DNA of 64,000 nucleotides. Origin: Metellina segmentata. Its lineage: Eukaryota; Arthropoda; Arachnida; Araneae; Tetragnathidae. Below, piece after piece: positions 22,253-32,330 of the stretch. Location: NCBI GenBank assembly GCA_947359465.1, contig OX375881.1:121469967-121533966 (forward strand). The letters run 5' to 3'. Every line of letters starts with the position of its first letter. The stretch's first letter is position 1. Both the position numbers and the translations under genes were made by a program. The notes under the pieces are model-generated. The model saw nothing but the letters and a program-made list of their open reading frames with translations, was not told where the DNA came from and made no database searches.

Positions 22253-23689
22253 CAGGGTGTTTCAGTGAACTGTTTCAGAACTTCTAAGAGGGGTAGGGTA
22301 CATCCTGACGAACCAAAATCATATACCAATGGGCAGTCAGAAATGCTTTCCATACGCGGTAGATGGCGTTGTGCGAAAATCCCGAGCTTTCGTGTAGGGA
22401 ATCTTCATTTCGCACAAGAACGCCAAGTTAGTAGGATGGATGATTACACGATCGCAGAGTTAGCCGATATGCATTTAGCGTACGGGGCTGCAAATTGTAG
22501 TGGGCCAGCCGCACAGCGTTTGTACGCGGAACGATATCCGACGAGGTGTATCCCCAGTCATAATTTCTTTGCAAGACTGCACCAGAGGTTAGCTGAGACA
22601 GGTTCATTAGAAAGAGCTAACAGGGACAGGGTAAGAACAGCACGGACTGCAGACGTCGAACATAATGTGCTGCAGCATGTACAGGGGAATCCAAGAACGA
22701 GTACACGAAGTGTAGCAAACGCAGTCGGTGTTTCCCATTGTAGCGACTGGAGGATTCTCCGAGAAGAAGACATGCATCCGTTTCACGTGCAGCGTGTCCA
22801 GACACAGCAACCGGAGGATTATGCACCTCGTATTGCTTTTGCACAGTGGTACCTTGGAGAATGTGCTACAAATCCCCTTTTTCCTGCTGAAGTGTTGTTT
22901 TCCGATGAGGCATCCTTCACAAGGGAAGGAATTTTCAACACGCATAACGACCATATCTGGGCGGTCGAGAACCCGCATGCAATACGACGTCGTGCAGCAC
23001 AGATTCGATTTTCGGTCAATGTATGGGCCGGTATTATGGGAGATCACCTCATCGGACCTTACCTGTTACAGTCTCGTCTAACCGGACCTAACTACTTGCT
23101 ATTTCTGCAGCAAGTATTGCCACAACTTTTGAGATATGAACAGATTTCTGCATCGACGCAACAGACAATGTGGTTCCAACACGATGGAGCCCCTGCCTAT
23201 TATAGCGGAGATGTTCGTAACTACCTGGATGTCACATTTGGTCAGCAGTGGATCGGACGTGGTGGTCCCGTGCGTGGGCCTGCTCGGTCACCCGACCTAT
23301 CATGCCTTGATTTTTATTTCTGGGGTCATCTGAAATCGCTAGTTTATGACACCCCTGTTGACAATGTTGAGGAGCTGGTTGCAAGAATTGCAGTAGCTGC
23401 CGGAGAAATTCGAGATATGCCTGGAGTATTCCAGAATGTTCGGATGGCCATGCGTCGGAGATATGAGGCGTGCATTGTAGCCCGTGGAAGAAACTTCGAA
23501 CACTTACTTTAATCCATGTACCTTTTGCTTCTTTTCATGTATTATTAAAACGATTTCTCACTTACGGTCTCTTTTCTTTACGGTGCTTCTGTATACAACA
23601 CCGCTTCAGGAAAGCATTTCCGACCCCACATTGCTATATGATTTCGAGTTGTCAGGATGTACCCTACCCCTCTTAGAAGTTCTGAAACG
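22253..23689 (+). mobile_element. DD41D Tc1/mariner transposon with intact gene
   Basis: The left end follows TA at 22251-22252 and reads CAGGGTGTTTCAG. Terminal inverted repeats of about 90 bp cover 22271-22361 and 23601-23689; shared motifs include TTCAGAACTTCTAAGAGG and CAGAAATGCTTTCC or close variants. The right end lacks the outermost 18-19 bp and passes straight into a TA repeat, so it may not be mobile despite its intact gene. Confidence 0.9.
22436..23512 (+). CDS. Tc1/mariner transposase, DD41D group, intact
   Basis: This 358-residue protein would bind its own terminal repeats and catalyse cut-and-paste transposition in the nucleus. The frame is open further upstream, into the terminal repeat. 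I chose the ATG at 22436 (MDDYTIAELADMHLAYG) because this family usually starts with a helix-turn-helix beginning in this way (residues 4-55, DUF4817-like, with ERYPTRCIPSHNFFARLHQR). A second helix-turn-helix follows at about 75-115 (TRSVANAVGVSHCSDWRI). The catalytic triad is D157 (FSDEASF), D250 (FQHDGAPAYY) and D292 (SCLDFYFWG). The 41 residues between the last two define DD41D. WIGRGGP (272-278) and ARSPDL (283-288) are typical surrounding motifs. I see no stop or frameshift. Activity is unproven because one transposon end is shortened. Confidence 0.93.
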   Translation: MDDYTIAELADMHLAYGAANCSGPAAQRLYAERYPTRCIPSHNFFARLHQRLAETGSLERANRDRVRTARTADVEHNVLQHVQGNPRTSTRSVANAVGVSHCSDWRILREEDMHPFHVQRVQTQQPEDYAPRIAFAQWYLGECATNPLFPAEVLFSDEASFTREGIFNTHNDHIWAVENPHAIRRRAAQIRFSVNVWAGIMGDHLIGPYLLQSRLTGPNYLLFLQQVLPQLLRYEQISASTQQTMWFQHDGAPAYYSGDVRNYLDVTFGQQWIGRGGPVRGPARSPDLSCLDFYFWGHLKSLVYDTPVDNVEELVARIAVAAGEIRDMPGVFQNVRMAMRRRYEACIVARGRNFEHLL

Positions 23690-23707
23690 GATATATATAT
23701 ATATATA
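23690..23707. repeat. Short (TA)n microsatellite
   Basis: The tract lies exactly at the right end of the DD41D element. Confidence 0.8.
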
Positions 23708-24180
23708 GCCGCATCACATAGTACCTAGGCAGACGTTGAACCTAAGCCGCGGAAGCAAGAGCTTCGCGATTTAACTTATTGAGCTATGACGAGCTCTATT
23801 GAATGTTATGTGACGATGTTAACTGTCGATGTTTCTTCCCTTTTATTTTAACTGTTTTGTTTTTTCCCGTGTCCCTTTTACATAATAAAGTGTCCGTCTT
23901 AACTAGCAGTTGTCCATTTGATCCCATAATATATATATATATATATATATATATGGTGCCCAGCCTCAGCCTACCACTAGAGGGCACCTCCTCGCTGAAG
24001 TCATATCCGACCACTGCGCAACCACACCGCTCATCCGCAACGCCGAGATCCAGAAGTGACTCAGACACAAGACAACGACGCTAGTAGAACGACGTGTGCG
24101 CGTCAGCTTAACCGCGAGGACTAGCGGCTAGGGACGACGAGAGCTTATAATGGACAATTTATTAAGACGGACTTGATACT
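23708..24180 (+). mobile_element. Possible LTR end and leader of a gypsy element
   Basis: AATAAAGTGTCCGTC near 23885 looks like a polyadenylation-type signal near an LTR end. After a TA repeat (23929-23954), TGGTGCCCAGCCTC resembles a retrotransposon primer binding site. The gypsy gag remnant follows about 600 bp further on, which supports the reading. The LTR start is not defined. Confidence 0.35.
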
Positions 24181-24539
24181 TGAACTCTGCAATCTCCTCG
24201 AACTACACTGAACTTACTTTCATGGTTTTGGCCATCCCATCTTCTTGTAAATACCATCATGATCATCAACTAATTAAACGTTATTATTCTTTAAACGATT
24301 GTTTACTACCTACTACTCCCACATCCGGCCACCACAAATTTTCAGCAAGTGGGATGATGAACGTTTGTATATACGCCTAGGAAGTATGAGAAGAAGTCGC
24401 GCCTAAAGAAAAAACTGTTCTTCGAAATGTGCAAAAACTTGTGACTGTGTTTCAAAAATGAAATCTCTACTCCAGTCTCCAAGCTGCTCTTTACAGCAAA
24501 AGCATCTTACCGGTACGTGAACATTCCATAAGACAACAT

Positions 24540-25475
24540 GATTTTGAATGATATTAAAGAAATCAGCGTTGCATTGAAAAATTGCAAGACCGACAAAATA
24601 AAATTTTGCATAGATTCATTTTTGAAAATGACGGCAATCGATCGAATAGAACATGCTTAAGAAATTTTCCTGGCTTTAATTTCGAAACAGATAGCGAAGA
24701 TTTTAATGAGAAATTGAAAAATAAAGAAGATAGCTTTTCCCTAAACCAATTGATAACAATATCTAACTTGCTAAGCATTAGTTTCGAAGGCACGAAAGTG
24801 GAAATAGCAAGAAGAATTTTATTTATGTTATGTAACCTTGAAAGCTTCGTCAAAACGAACGCGCCGATCTGTCTGAAACTGAATCGGAATCGTAAGACAT
24901 AGCGAATGAAACGAGAAACAAAAACGATTTTTCAATGCAGTGCAATAAATGTGAAATCGAAAGTATTACTCGTAACTCTCAGTGTGATTATATGCATTGT
25001 GGTAGAAATAAGAGAGATAAGAATAACTTTTCTATACAATGTGGTGAATTTGATTTTAAAAGTACTCATGTTTCTCAGTGTGATGATGTATATAGCAGTA
25101 GAAATAAGATTAATACTCGTATTAATATGCTTTTCAAAATGTCAGTATAAATTACTCTGATATCGAAAGTACCTTACTAAGTTCAATGCAGAACCGCACA
25201 AAAATGTTTTCAATTGGATCAAACATTTCGAGAATACTTCTCAGCTGTTTTCCTTATCGGAATTACAAAAATTTATATTTGGCAAGAGATCGTTTAGTGG
25301 TAACGCTGCTTTGTTTGTTAGAACAGAGCCATAAACAAATTCATGGTTAAAATTGATACATGCCTTGTTCGACGAATTCTTTTTTGAAATAAAATCTGCT
25401 AATTTACATGAGCTTTTGAGAAAAAGGAAAATGAAAGATGCTGAATCACGAGAATTCGGACTTATATATTGAGAG
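24540..25475 (+). pseudogene. Ty3/gypsy gag remnant
   Basis: A first open stretch (24582-24902) has a SAP-like segment, LNQLITISNLLSISFEGTKV. A cysteine-rich stretch follows (24935-25150, with NSQCDYMHCGRNK). A third (25209-25470) reads NWIKHFENTSQLFSLSELQK and then SANLHELLRKRKMKDAESRE, which matches the usual arthropod gypsy capsid pattern. A stop interrupts the last part (after FVRTEP). It ends abruptly where BEL/Pao gag sequence begins. Confidence 0.65.
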
Positions 25476-26975
25476 TGCATCTGATTTCGATCTACATGAA
25501 GTTACTGCCCGTCTGGAAAAGCTTGAAGCAAACTTCTAGGAGTTTCAGCGCTTAGACGATCGTGTCGTCGATGATGATTCGGACCTTCCCCAAGTCCAAG
25601 AGCTGTATTTCAGGACAAAAGCGGCCTTAAACCGGGTACTTTCGTCCATCTCGACTTGCCCACCGGAGACACCTGCAATCCCCAACTCCTGTATGGAAAA
25701 TGTACTTGAGCAACTCGCGGAGCAACAAAGGCTTCTTACGGACCTGTTAACTACTTCCCATACATCACGCTCACCGAAAGGTATTTATCTTTCTCATGTC
25801 AACCTCTCTTATTTTTCTGGATTGTACGTGGAATGGGGCAGTTTTAAGGACTTGAGTGAGTCAAGGGTGCATTTCAATGAAAGTTTGTCTAAGGTTCAGA
25901 TATTTACGTTTCTGAACGTTGAGAATCGAAGAGGCTTCACTCATCCGCCATATTCCCGTCTCAAATACCACGTATAATGAGACGTGGGATAAATTACTAC
26001 TCAGATACGATAAAAATAAAATTATCGTCACTTCATAAAATCAAACTTTTCTAAATCAACCGTCCACCAACTCTGCAGACGAAAAACGACTGAGAAACAT
26101 TGCGGACACTTCGGGGAAAGTCATTCTTGTTAGCCATCGCGGAGGAAGCAGCATTCTGTGATCCTTGGTTGATTCAACTTCCCTTGGAAAAAGTTGATAC
26201 CGAAACACGACAGCTGTGTGATAAGGACTGAAAACTGCAGATGTGGACTTTCCAACATTTCGGAATTTTATCAAATTCATCAACACCCGCTGTCACCCGC
26301 TGTTCAGCGTTGGAGGTCTACAATAAGGGCTACAGCAACGAAATTAAGAAAGCTTACAATCAAAGAACTGTGTTCCAGAAATAAAAACATCTTCAGTTAA
26401 ATTTCAGAACAGTCCTTCTAACAAGTGTCCTCTATGCCGTAGGCTTCACTTTCTTCATAACTGCTACCAATTCAAATCACTCTCTGCAACTGAGCGAGCG
26501 CGAAAGAATGTTGTGCGTAGAACCCAATTGTGTTTCAAACTGTCTTTCAAACCAGCACAAATTAAGTAATTGTGCTTCTTATTTTTCCTGACGAGTTTGT
26601 AAACAAAAACATTCCTATAGTTTATATGAAAATGAGATGGACAACGTAGCATTGACCCAACAAAGCTCACCTTCTGAGACTCCACCTCCAGCTACTATTG
26701 TGTATGGTGCAAATTGTACAGCCTAATCCCAAGACATTGCTCTTTTACCTACTGCTCAAGTTTACACCACGTATTTATCGGGAAACAGGCATTTAATCCG
26801 AGTCATGTTAGATTCCGGCTTACAGTGATCTTTTGCGTCTGTATCTTGTGCGCGGAAATTGGGCATTCAAAGGCAACATGCTCGTTTTCTTGTCAAGGGT
26901 TTGTCAACAACGGATGCTGGAATCACCAAAGGGTCAGTCGATCTTACATTATTTTCCATACATAATGCCAATTGT
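25476..26975 (+). pseudogene. BEL/Pao retrotransposon gag and protease remnant
   Basis: The gag starts mid-protein with a helical segment (HEVTARLEKLEANF, then LPQVQELYFRTKAAL). The DUF1759-type capsid core follows at about 25780-25920 (NLSYFSGLYVEWGSFKDLSE). After a badly decayed stretch, a zinc-binding region appears at 26431-26590 (CPLCRRLHFLHNCYQFKSLS). The aspartic protease lies at 26739-26975 with the active-site motif LDSG (DSG at 26811-26819), followed by a stop three codons later, then CARKLGIQRQHARFLVKGLS. Reverse transcriptase is absent. Many stops and frameshifts make it dead. Confidence 0.82.
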
Positions 26976-27505
26976 ATTAATACGCCTAAATAACTTAATT
27001 GAGCATTTTCAACAATACCAAGATCACCAGAAACAACGTGTCCTAATCCTTCATTTAAATAAGGTCCAAAATCCATAATATTGCATAAGCATTCAACGTT
27101 ATCTCTATATAAATTAATCTTATTGCAAAAATAATTATAATTAAATACTTTCCTCACCAAAGTTAAATCATATTTAAAGCATTTTTTTATATTATGAAAT
27201 TTAATGGGAAAATATTCATTAGGTTACTAACAATTTTATTAAAGTTGAATTCATCGAAAATTGGATGTTTGAAAACTATTGTCATTTAAATTAAGTTATA
27301 ATTACTATTAGTTTTTATCTTATTAATTTTAGAAAGTCTAGCTTTAAATATAATCATAGGCGAGTTAAGTAAAAAATGAGGATTGAAAGAGTCTAGGGTT
27401 GTCAGTAATTTCTTAAACTTATAATTAAAAACATAATTCAAAGAAGCAACAATTTTCTTTAAAGATCCCTGATACTTAAAAATTTTCCATTAAGTGTTTT
27501 CAAGA
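26976..27505. other. No gene recognised
   Basis: Very AT-rich sequence between the Pao remnant and a Tc1 element. Confidence 0.45.
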
Positions 27506-27572
27506 TACACTCATTACCATAAAATTTTCGCTCCAAGAAATAATTGTGGGATCGTAACGAAACTTGGCATGG

Positions 27573-27907
27573 TAATGGTAATGGTAATTTTAATTAACGT
27601 CGTACTAGAGCAACACAACGGGCTATTGACGACGGTCCGGAATCAGTCCCTTAAGGGAAAGATTCGAGGACAACACCTCGTAATTTTGAACCACGGTCAG
27701 ATGACGAAGCAACACCTGAGCTGGCACCCCACTCTCCAAACTTCCACGCCAACCCAACGTGAGGACTTTCGGCCACGACAGATTTAAGGTGCACCAGCCG
27801 CCTCAACACCATACGTTTACAAACATCCATGCCCGGACCCGGATTCGAACCAGGAACCTTCCGATCTAGAGGCTAACACCTTAACCACTATACCGGTTGG
27901 TCGGCAA
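27573..27907 (-). repeat. SINE-S, full length, head i, with 13-bp target duplication
   Basis: Direct repeats AAACTTGGCATGG at 27560-27572 and 27908-27920 flank the insertion, and the empty site is preserved in Tc1 copy B at 58378-58388. Read on the minus strand the 5' end is a tRNA-like head with a polymerase III A box (TAGTGGTTAAGG, 27879-27890) and a perfect B box (GGTTCGAATCC, 27841-27851). The body follows, and the 3' end is a (GGTAAT)n-type repeat when read on the plus strand. Length 335 bp. The parent tRNA could not be named because the acceptor stem has diverged. Confidence 0.95.
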
Positions 27908-28069
27908 AAACTTGGCATGGAGGTACATGATTAGAAATACAGCGTGATTGCGCGCATTTCGTAATGCCACTTGAGGGCGTTGAACTTCATTCTCCTTGGA
28001 GTATAAGATAGGTAAGCAGATATTTATTGAGTGTATTTAATCGTTTGCAAAGGAAACGCTGAAGTAGAC

Positions 28070-28804
28070 ATGCCGTTACGCCGTCATCGAAGACAATACG
28101 AGTAGTTGTCAGAGTTCGAGAGGGGAAGAATCATAGGAATGATCGAAGCTGGGTGGTCAGCTCGGCGAGTAACGCGTCAAGTAGGCCGTTATGATTTTAC
28201 TGTGAGAAGGTGTTGAGACCAGTAGACAGAAGAAACGTCATTTACACGGCGACCAGGCTCAGGACACCCTCGACAGACCAGTCGTCGACAAGACCGTCAC
28301 ATCATACCAAACGCACGCGTAGAGCCAACTGACTCATTGGTCGCTTTCCAGACACAGGCAGTACCTTCACTACGGTGTGTGGAGGCCCCGTGGTGAACTC
28401 CTCAATCCTGCCTTCGCTTTTGAGCGACACACCGCTCCCTTAGCTGGTGTGATGGTATGGGGTGTCATTGCTTACGATACACGGTCACCCCTAATATTGG
28501 TACATGGCGCATTTTTCAACAAGACAATGCTCGGCCACACACAGCAAGGATGTCACAAGACTGCCTTCGCCACATAACCACCCTTCCCTGGCCTGCTCGA
28601 TCCCCAGATTTGTCACCAATCGAGCATATATTGGATCATTTGGGACGGCAAGTTGGACACCCTACGAGTTTGGTCGAACTAGAGGCGTGTTTACAGCAAC
28701 TGTGGAACGAGATGTCTCATTACATCATACGGAACTTGTATGCCTCAATGCCCCCTCGTATCGCATCGTGCATTCGCGCAAGAGGGGGTCCAACAAAGTA
28801 CTAA
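28070..28804 (+). pseudogene. Tc1-like transposase (copy A), internally deleted
   Basis: The ATG at 28070 starts MPLRRHRRQYE, followed immediately by a stop. LSEFERGRIIGMIEAGWSAR then gives the first helix-turn-helix. The part carrying the first catalytic Asp is deleted, as comparison with copy B shows. The C-terminal frame (28457-28804) keeps FQQDNARPHTARMSQD and ARSPDLSPIEHI, that is the second D and the E at DD34E spacing, and ends normally with RARGGPTKY. Confidence 0.88.
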
Positions 28805-29119
28805 AACTTCAGTTCATTTGTACTTTTTTCCTGAATAAATGATCCTATTTCTTTGATTTTCTAATCACTTACTTATATCAAAGTAGTATTTCATTTTGAC
28901 GACTTTTTCTTGGTGCGCAAATTTTTATGGCAATGAGTGTATTTTAGATTTTTTTATGAAATCAGCAAAGTGTTTAATATTATCAGAGGTTCTTAATATC
29001 TTATTAATACTGCTGCCGCTGTATATCCTCTGTTAATTTTTTTTTTCTCTCGACGTATGCAATAATGCAAAAGTATAACAGTTAACCACATTAACATTGT
29101 AGCGGTATGCGACAGCTAC

Positions 29120-29334
29120 GGTTGGAGAAAATTGTTTATTCTCCTTCCTGCACGGCTACCCAGAGCCGCGCGATGTTATATGTTTATTTCCACCATTTGA
29201 ATGCGAGCACGTGATTAAAAAAGAACACAGACTATCTTCGCCGTCGAGAAGGCCCCGTGCGTGTTCCCGTTAGACACAAAGAGTCTCCTCGCCTAGGTAC
29301 TATGCGGTTTTCGTTTGATAAACTAGCGGGAAAT
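29120..29334. other. Unassigned block, no gene
   Basis: GC-richer sequence with GCGGCTCTGGGTAGCCG-type inverted motifs on the minus strand; it may be the downstream part of the Helitron on its right or an old LTR. I could not decide. Confidence 0.3.
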
Positions 29335-30120
29335 TAAAAAATCACAAAAAATTCGGACTACCTGTGTGCCAAATTTCATCATTGTAAGTGCCATAGATTC
29401 GCCTGTATGCTGCGTAGAGTATACAGAGACACTAAAGCTACGGTTTCCTTAGAAAGCAGAGCCGTTATCTAGCAGCTGAAATGTAGCTGTGGAGGACTTC
29501 ACCAAAACATTGTTTATGTAAACAGATGGCGTTGGTTTCCTAGAGAACGTTGTTCTTGAGCTTAACGAAAATTAGTGGAGATGGTCATAGCGGTCTCAAA
29601 CAGTTGAGGAACGTATTTCCTCTTTATCTGGCAACATTTCAATTCCTGCGCCAAACAATTCGAGAGGAAGGAAGTAAAACAAAACAAAAAAATTTTGACT
29701 GTAATTGCTTATTTTGTTTTTGTAAAATCGGGATAGTTAAAGATCGATTGAAAAATTCAACGAATTTGAAAAGTGCGGTAAATAATTGAATAAGTAATCT
29801 GTTTTTGGTATCAATATGGTGTAGAATCTTACGCTGATTTGTATTTCGTTGAAACTTTCACTCAATCTTCAAAGATCCTGAAGTTAGAAACTTGGACTAG
29901 AGAATAAAAAATCCACTTTGTTTCGTTTCTTAAATAAAATAACCATGACAGCCCCCATACTGCACAAATTCTCCACAGTATTTTGTCCGTCTAAGTTGAC
30001 ACCTCTGTTCAGACGGACGCCTAGTTATACCTGCGGCATCATGACGTCTAACGTCTGCTAGATAATGGCTTCGCTTTCTTAGGAAACCGTAGCTAACACT
30101 TTCTTTTATAATAGTACAGA
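29335..30120 (-). mobile_element. Helitron 5' part, interrupted by a TIR element
   Basis: On the minus strand it starts TCTGTACTATTATAAAAG at 30120, the usual Helitron 5' end, right after an A. After the inserted element (29436-30094) it continues with CGAATCTATGGCACTTAC and AAATTTGGCACACAGGTAG, which match the Helitron at 47711-48240 in the same order. Its 3' end is not clear; a CTAG at 29323-29326 lacks the expected hairpin. Confidence 0.75.
29436..30094. mobile_element. Non-autonomous TIR element (659 bp)
   Basis: The left end AGCTACGGTTTCCTTAGAAA pairs with the right end read in reverse (AGCTACGGTTTCCTAAGAAA), with about 40 bp of good match. The flanking octamers GACACTAA and AACACTTT share the core ACACT, compatible with an 8-bp target duplication that has mutated. 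It has no gene; one 79-codon frame shows no domain. Confidence 0.7.
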
Positions 30121-30517
30121 TACTACATAGTCTTCATCTTCAATAGTAAATGGCATTTTCGGCCTACAAGCGGTAGGCTAAGTAATTCTAATGATAGTGG
30201 TAGAGTTTTTCAAACGAGGGCAAGTCCTACAACGCTTGTCGCGGCATTATTAGAAAACTTAAATATTCGAAGAGTCAAAATTGTCAACGATAGTGTAACA
30301 TGATTTCAATCCAAGAGGAAATACCCATATACTGAGCACAGGACTTCCCACTTGAAAGTAAGTCCTTGCCAGGCGCAAAAATTAGTATTTGTACTATCCC
30401 TGAGAAATAATAATAATTACAAACTGACAAAAGAGTGCGCAAAAACATGCAAAACTTATATAAAAACAAAGTACCAAACAACCGGGGTGCAAGCGAGTAG
30501 AAACTGCAGAGTATATA

Positions 30518-30925
30518 CACAGTCCAGTCACATTAATGTGACCACCACCTACTTTCGACGTCAACGTGAAATAACCAATCACAAAAGGCAGGTGGCAGCA
30601 CATTGCAGTGGAGTTTATATAAAGGATGTCCTAGGGCATCGGAAAGCATTTCAATCGTTGGCGTAATGCAGAAACGTAGTGATTCATCTGACATCCAAAA
30701 GGGCATGATTATTGGCTTTCGGGCCTAGGGTGGAAGCATTTCGGAAACGGCTAATTTTGTGAACTGTTCGCGTGCCGCCGTGGTAAAAGTATACCGTGCA
30801 TGGCAAAATGGTGCTATCCAAAATGGCACATGTGGTGCACCGCGGGCTATAGATGACAGAGGCGAACGAAGGCTACGGAGATGCGTTCGGGCGAATAGAC
30901 GTGCAACTGTTGAGCAACTGTTCTC
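30518..30925 (+). mobile_element. 5' part of another Tc1 element
   Basis: After TA (30516-30517) the classic Tc1 terminus CACAGTCCAGTCACATTAAT appears, followed by an untranslated leader and the start of a transposase. Homology ends near 30925, so the element is truncated. Confidence 0.85.
30666..30925 (+). pseudogene. Tc1 transposase, N-terminal fragment
   Basis: The ATG at 30666 gives MQKRSDSSDIQKGMIIGFRA and then an in-frame stop. Both DNA-binding helix-turn-helix parts follow (SETANFVNCSRAAVVKVYRA; DRGERRLRRCVRANRRATVE). The catalytic domain is absent. Confidence 0.82.
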
Positions 30926-31035
30926 CAGCATTCTTGCATATATTTTCCCCCCCATAGGCACTAATCAGTTTGAAAAAGTAACAGGAATTATTTAGATTTT
31001 AGCATTTTTATGCGTTTTAATAAACATCTCGATCA

Positions 31036-31352
31036 AACGATGGTGCCCGCTTGGAAGAGCAACAGAATGGAGGGTTGCTAGTTCAAATCCAATCAAAGAC
31101 CATCGTGCAGTGTGTTTGCGTTGGGGGGAGGGTGCACATTAAATATGTCGTGGGCTCATATGTCCTCACCAAAGTGTGGTGTGGAAGTTTGAGGAGTGCG
31201 GTGCCGGCTAAGGTGCTGTCTCGTCATCTGATCACGGTTCAAAATATAAGGGTGCTGTCCTCGGATTTTTCCCTTGGGGGTTTGATCCCGGACCATCAGC
31301 AATAGCGTCGTTGTGTGGCTCCAGTGCCAACGTTAATTACACACATGCCTAA
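31036..31352 (+). repeat. SINE-S, head ii, near full length
   Basis: Head ii (GAGGGTTGCTAGTTCAAATC), linker, body (GTGTGGAAGTTTGAGGAGTG) and distal part (TTTGATCCCGGACCATCAGC) are in order. The tail is short. Confidence 0.8.
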
Positions 31353-32055
31353 ATTCAATGCAATGTTGCGACAGATCTCCTGATAGAAGAAAAGCTTTGG
31401 TTGATCCAAAACTTTTATCAATTCTATAAATATTCCAACTAGAAATTATTAATTTCAACCATGGTATCCAAGCATATGACCTAAGACTTACATTTTAAGG
31501 TTAACACTGTTAGACGATAGATGAGCCTATTTTAACACTACTAAAGTGTCAGGAATTCGACGTTTCTACCAAATTCTATTCAAAGTTAAATCTTTTCTCG
31601 TTTTTTTTAAATATTTTTCATCGCTCATGAATATTTCACTCCTTTTGGAGCGAACCCATGTATTTTTTAGCTATAAGCCTTTAGCGATTTTTTGCGCGAC
31701 CATCTTCGGTGTGTGGTATTCAGTTTGAAATCGCTCTCCTCCATCTTTCACTCTCTTCGAGAAATTTTTTTACGTCCAATAATCCACAGAATCCAAAGAT
31801 ATCTGCAAATCTTTTGAGTTAGATGGGTGAACGAAAGTTCTAAGAAAGAACGAAATAATGGATGATGTTAGGTGAAAGAAAATGGTTTTCAAGAATTTTA
31901 AATTTGATTAGTTGCACCTTTTTATTCTATCATCTGGAACATTTTTATTCTATCATATAAATCGAATAAAACAAAAATATTTTTTGTCCTTTCGTTCTGT
32001 AATATGAAGCTTAACTGTTTCTAATATTAGCTCTAAATCATACCTTAGTAGTTAG
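31353..32055. other. No gene recognised
   Basis: AT-rich spacer; frames of about 60 codons show no domain. Confidence 0.4.
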
Positions 32056-32330
32056 AGGTAGGTAGGTATGTATTTTAATTAGCGTCGCACTAGCGCAATC
32101 CAACGGGCTATTAGCGACATCCGGGTCAAAACCCATAGGGAAAGATGGACCCATAAGACAATACCAAATATGTTCTGGCACCCCACTCTCTAAACTTCTA
32201 CACCACGCCAACATGAGGACATTTGAAGCCACGACAGATTGAACTTGCACCAGCTTCTTTGGCTGTGTTCAAACCTCACAATCCTCCAGTTGCTAAGCCA
32301 TTATTTTTCCAACCAGGCTCCCTCGGCCCG
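32056..32330 (-). repeat. SINE-S, head ii, GGTAGGTAGG tail
   Basis: The tail is a clear GGTA tetramer repeat and the head is of type ii (CACAATCCTCCAGTTGCTAA in reverse). It lies downstream of the piggyBac pseudogene. Confidence 0.75.

Larger units (their letters stand above)
27508..28939 (+). mobile_element. Tc1-like transposon (copy A) carrying a SINE
   Basis: TA at 27506-27507 and 28940-28941 flank terminal repeats starting CACTCATTACCATAAAATTT; the right end read in reverse starts CACTCATTGCCATAAAAATT. The same family occurs without the SINE at 58324-59713. Taking out the SINE and one target copy leaves about 1080 bp, so a central part of the gene is also deleted. Confidence 0.92.

Noticed and set aside
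22607..23047. 146-codon minus-strand frame
   Set aside because: It lies antisense inside the intact DD41D transposase gene and shows no domain.
16863..27787. Two plus-strand frames (16863-17177 and 27494-27787) with a shared peptide containing LEQHNGLLTTVRNQS, apparently a conserved protein family
   Set aside because: Both are antisense readings of the SINE-S body, which is nearly identical in the two copies. Conservation comes from recent SINE insertion, and the frame is broken in the older copies.
27841..27892. Possible tRNA gene with perfect B box
   Set aside because: It is the head of a SINE with defined target duplications; the acceptor stem does not pair and a body and tail follow.
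29321..29327. CTAG at 29323-29326 as the 3' end of the minus-strand Helitron
   Set aside because: The hairpin that precedes the 3' end in the two better Helitrons is missing, so the end is left open.
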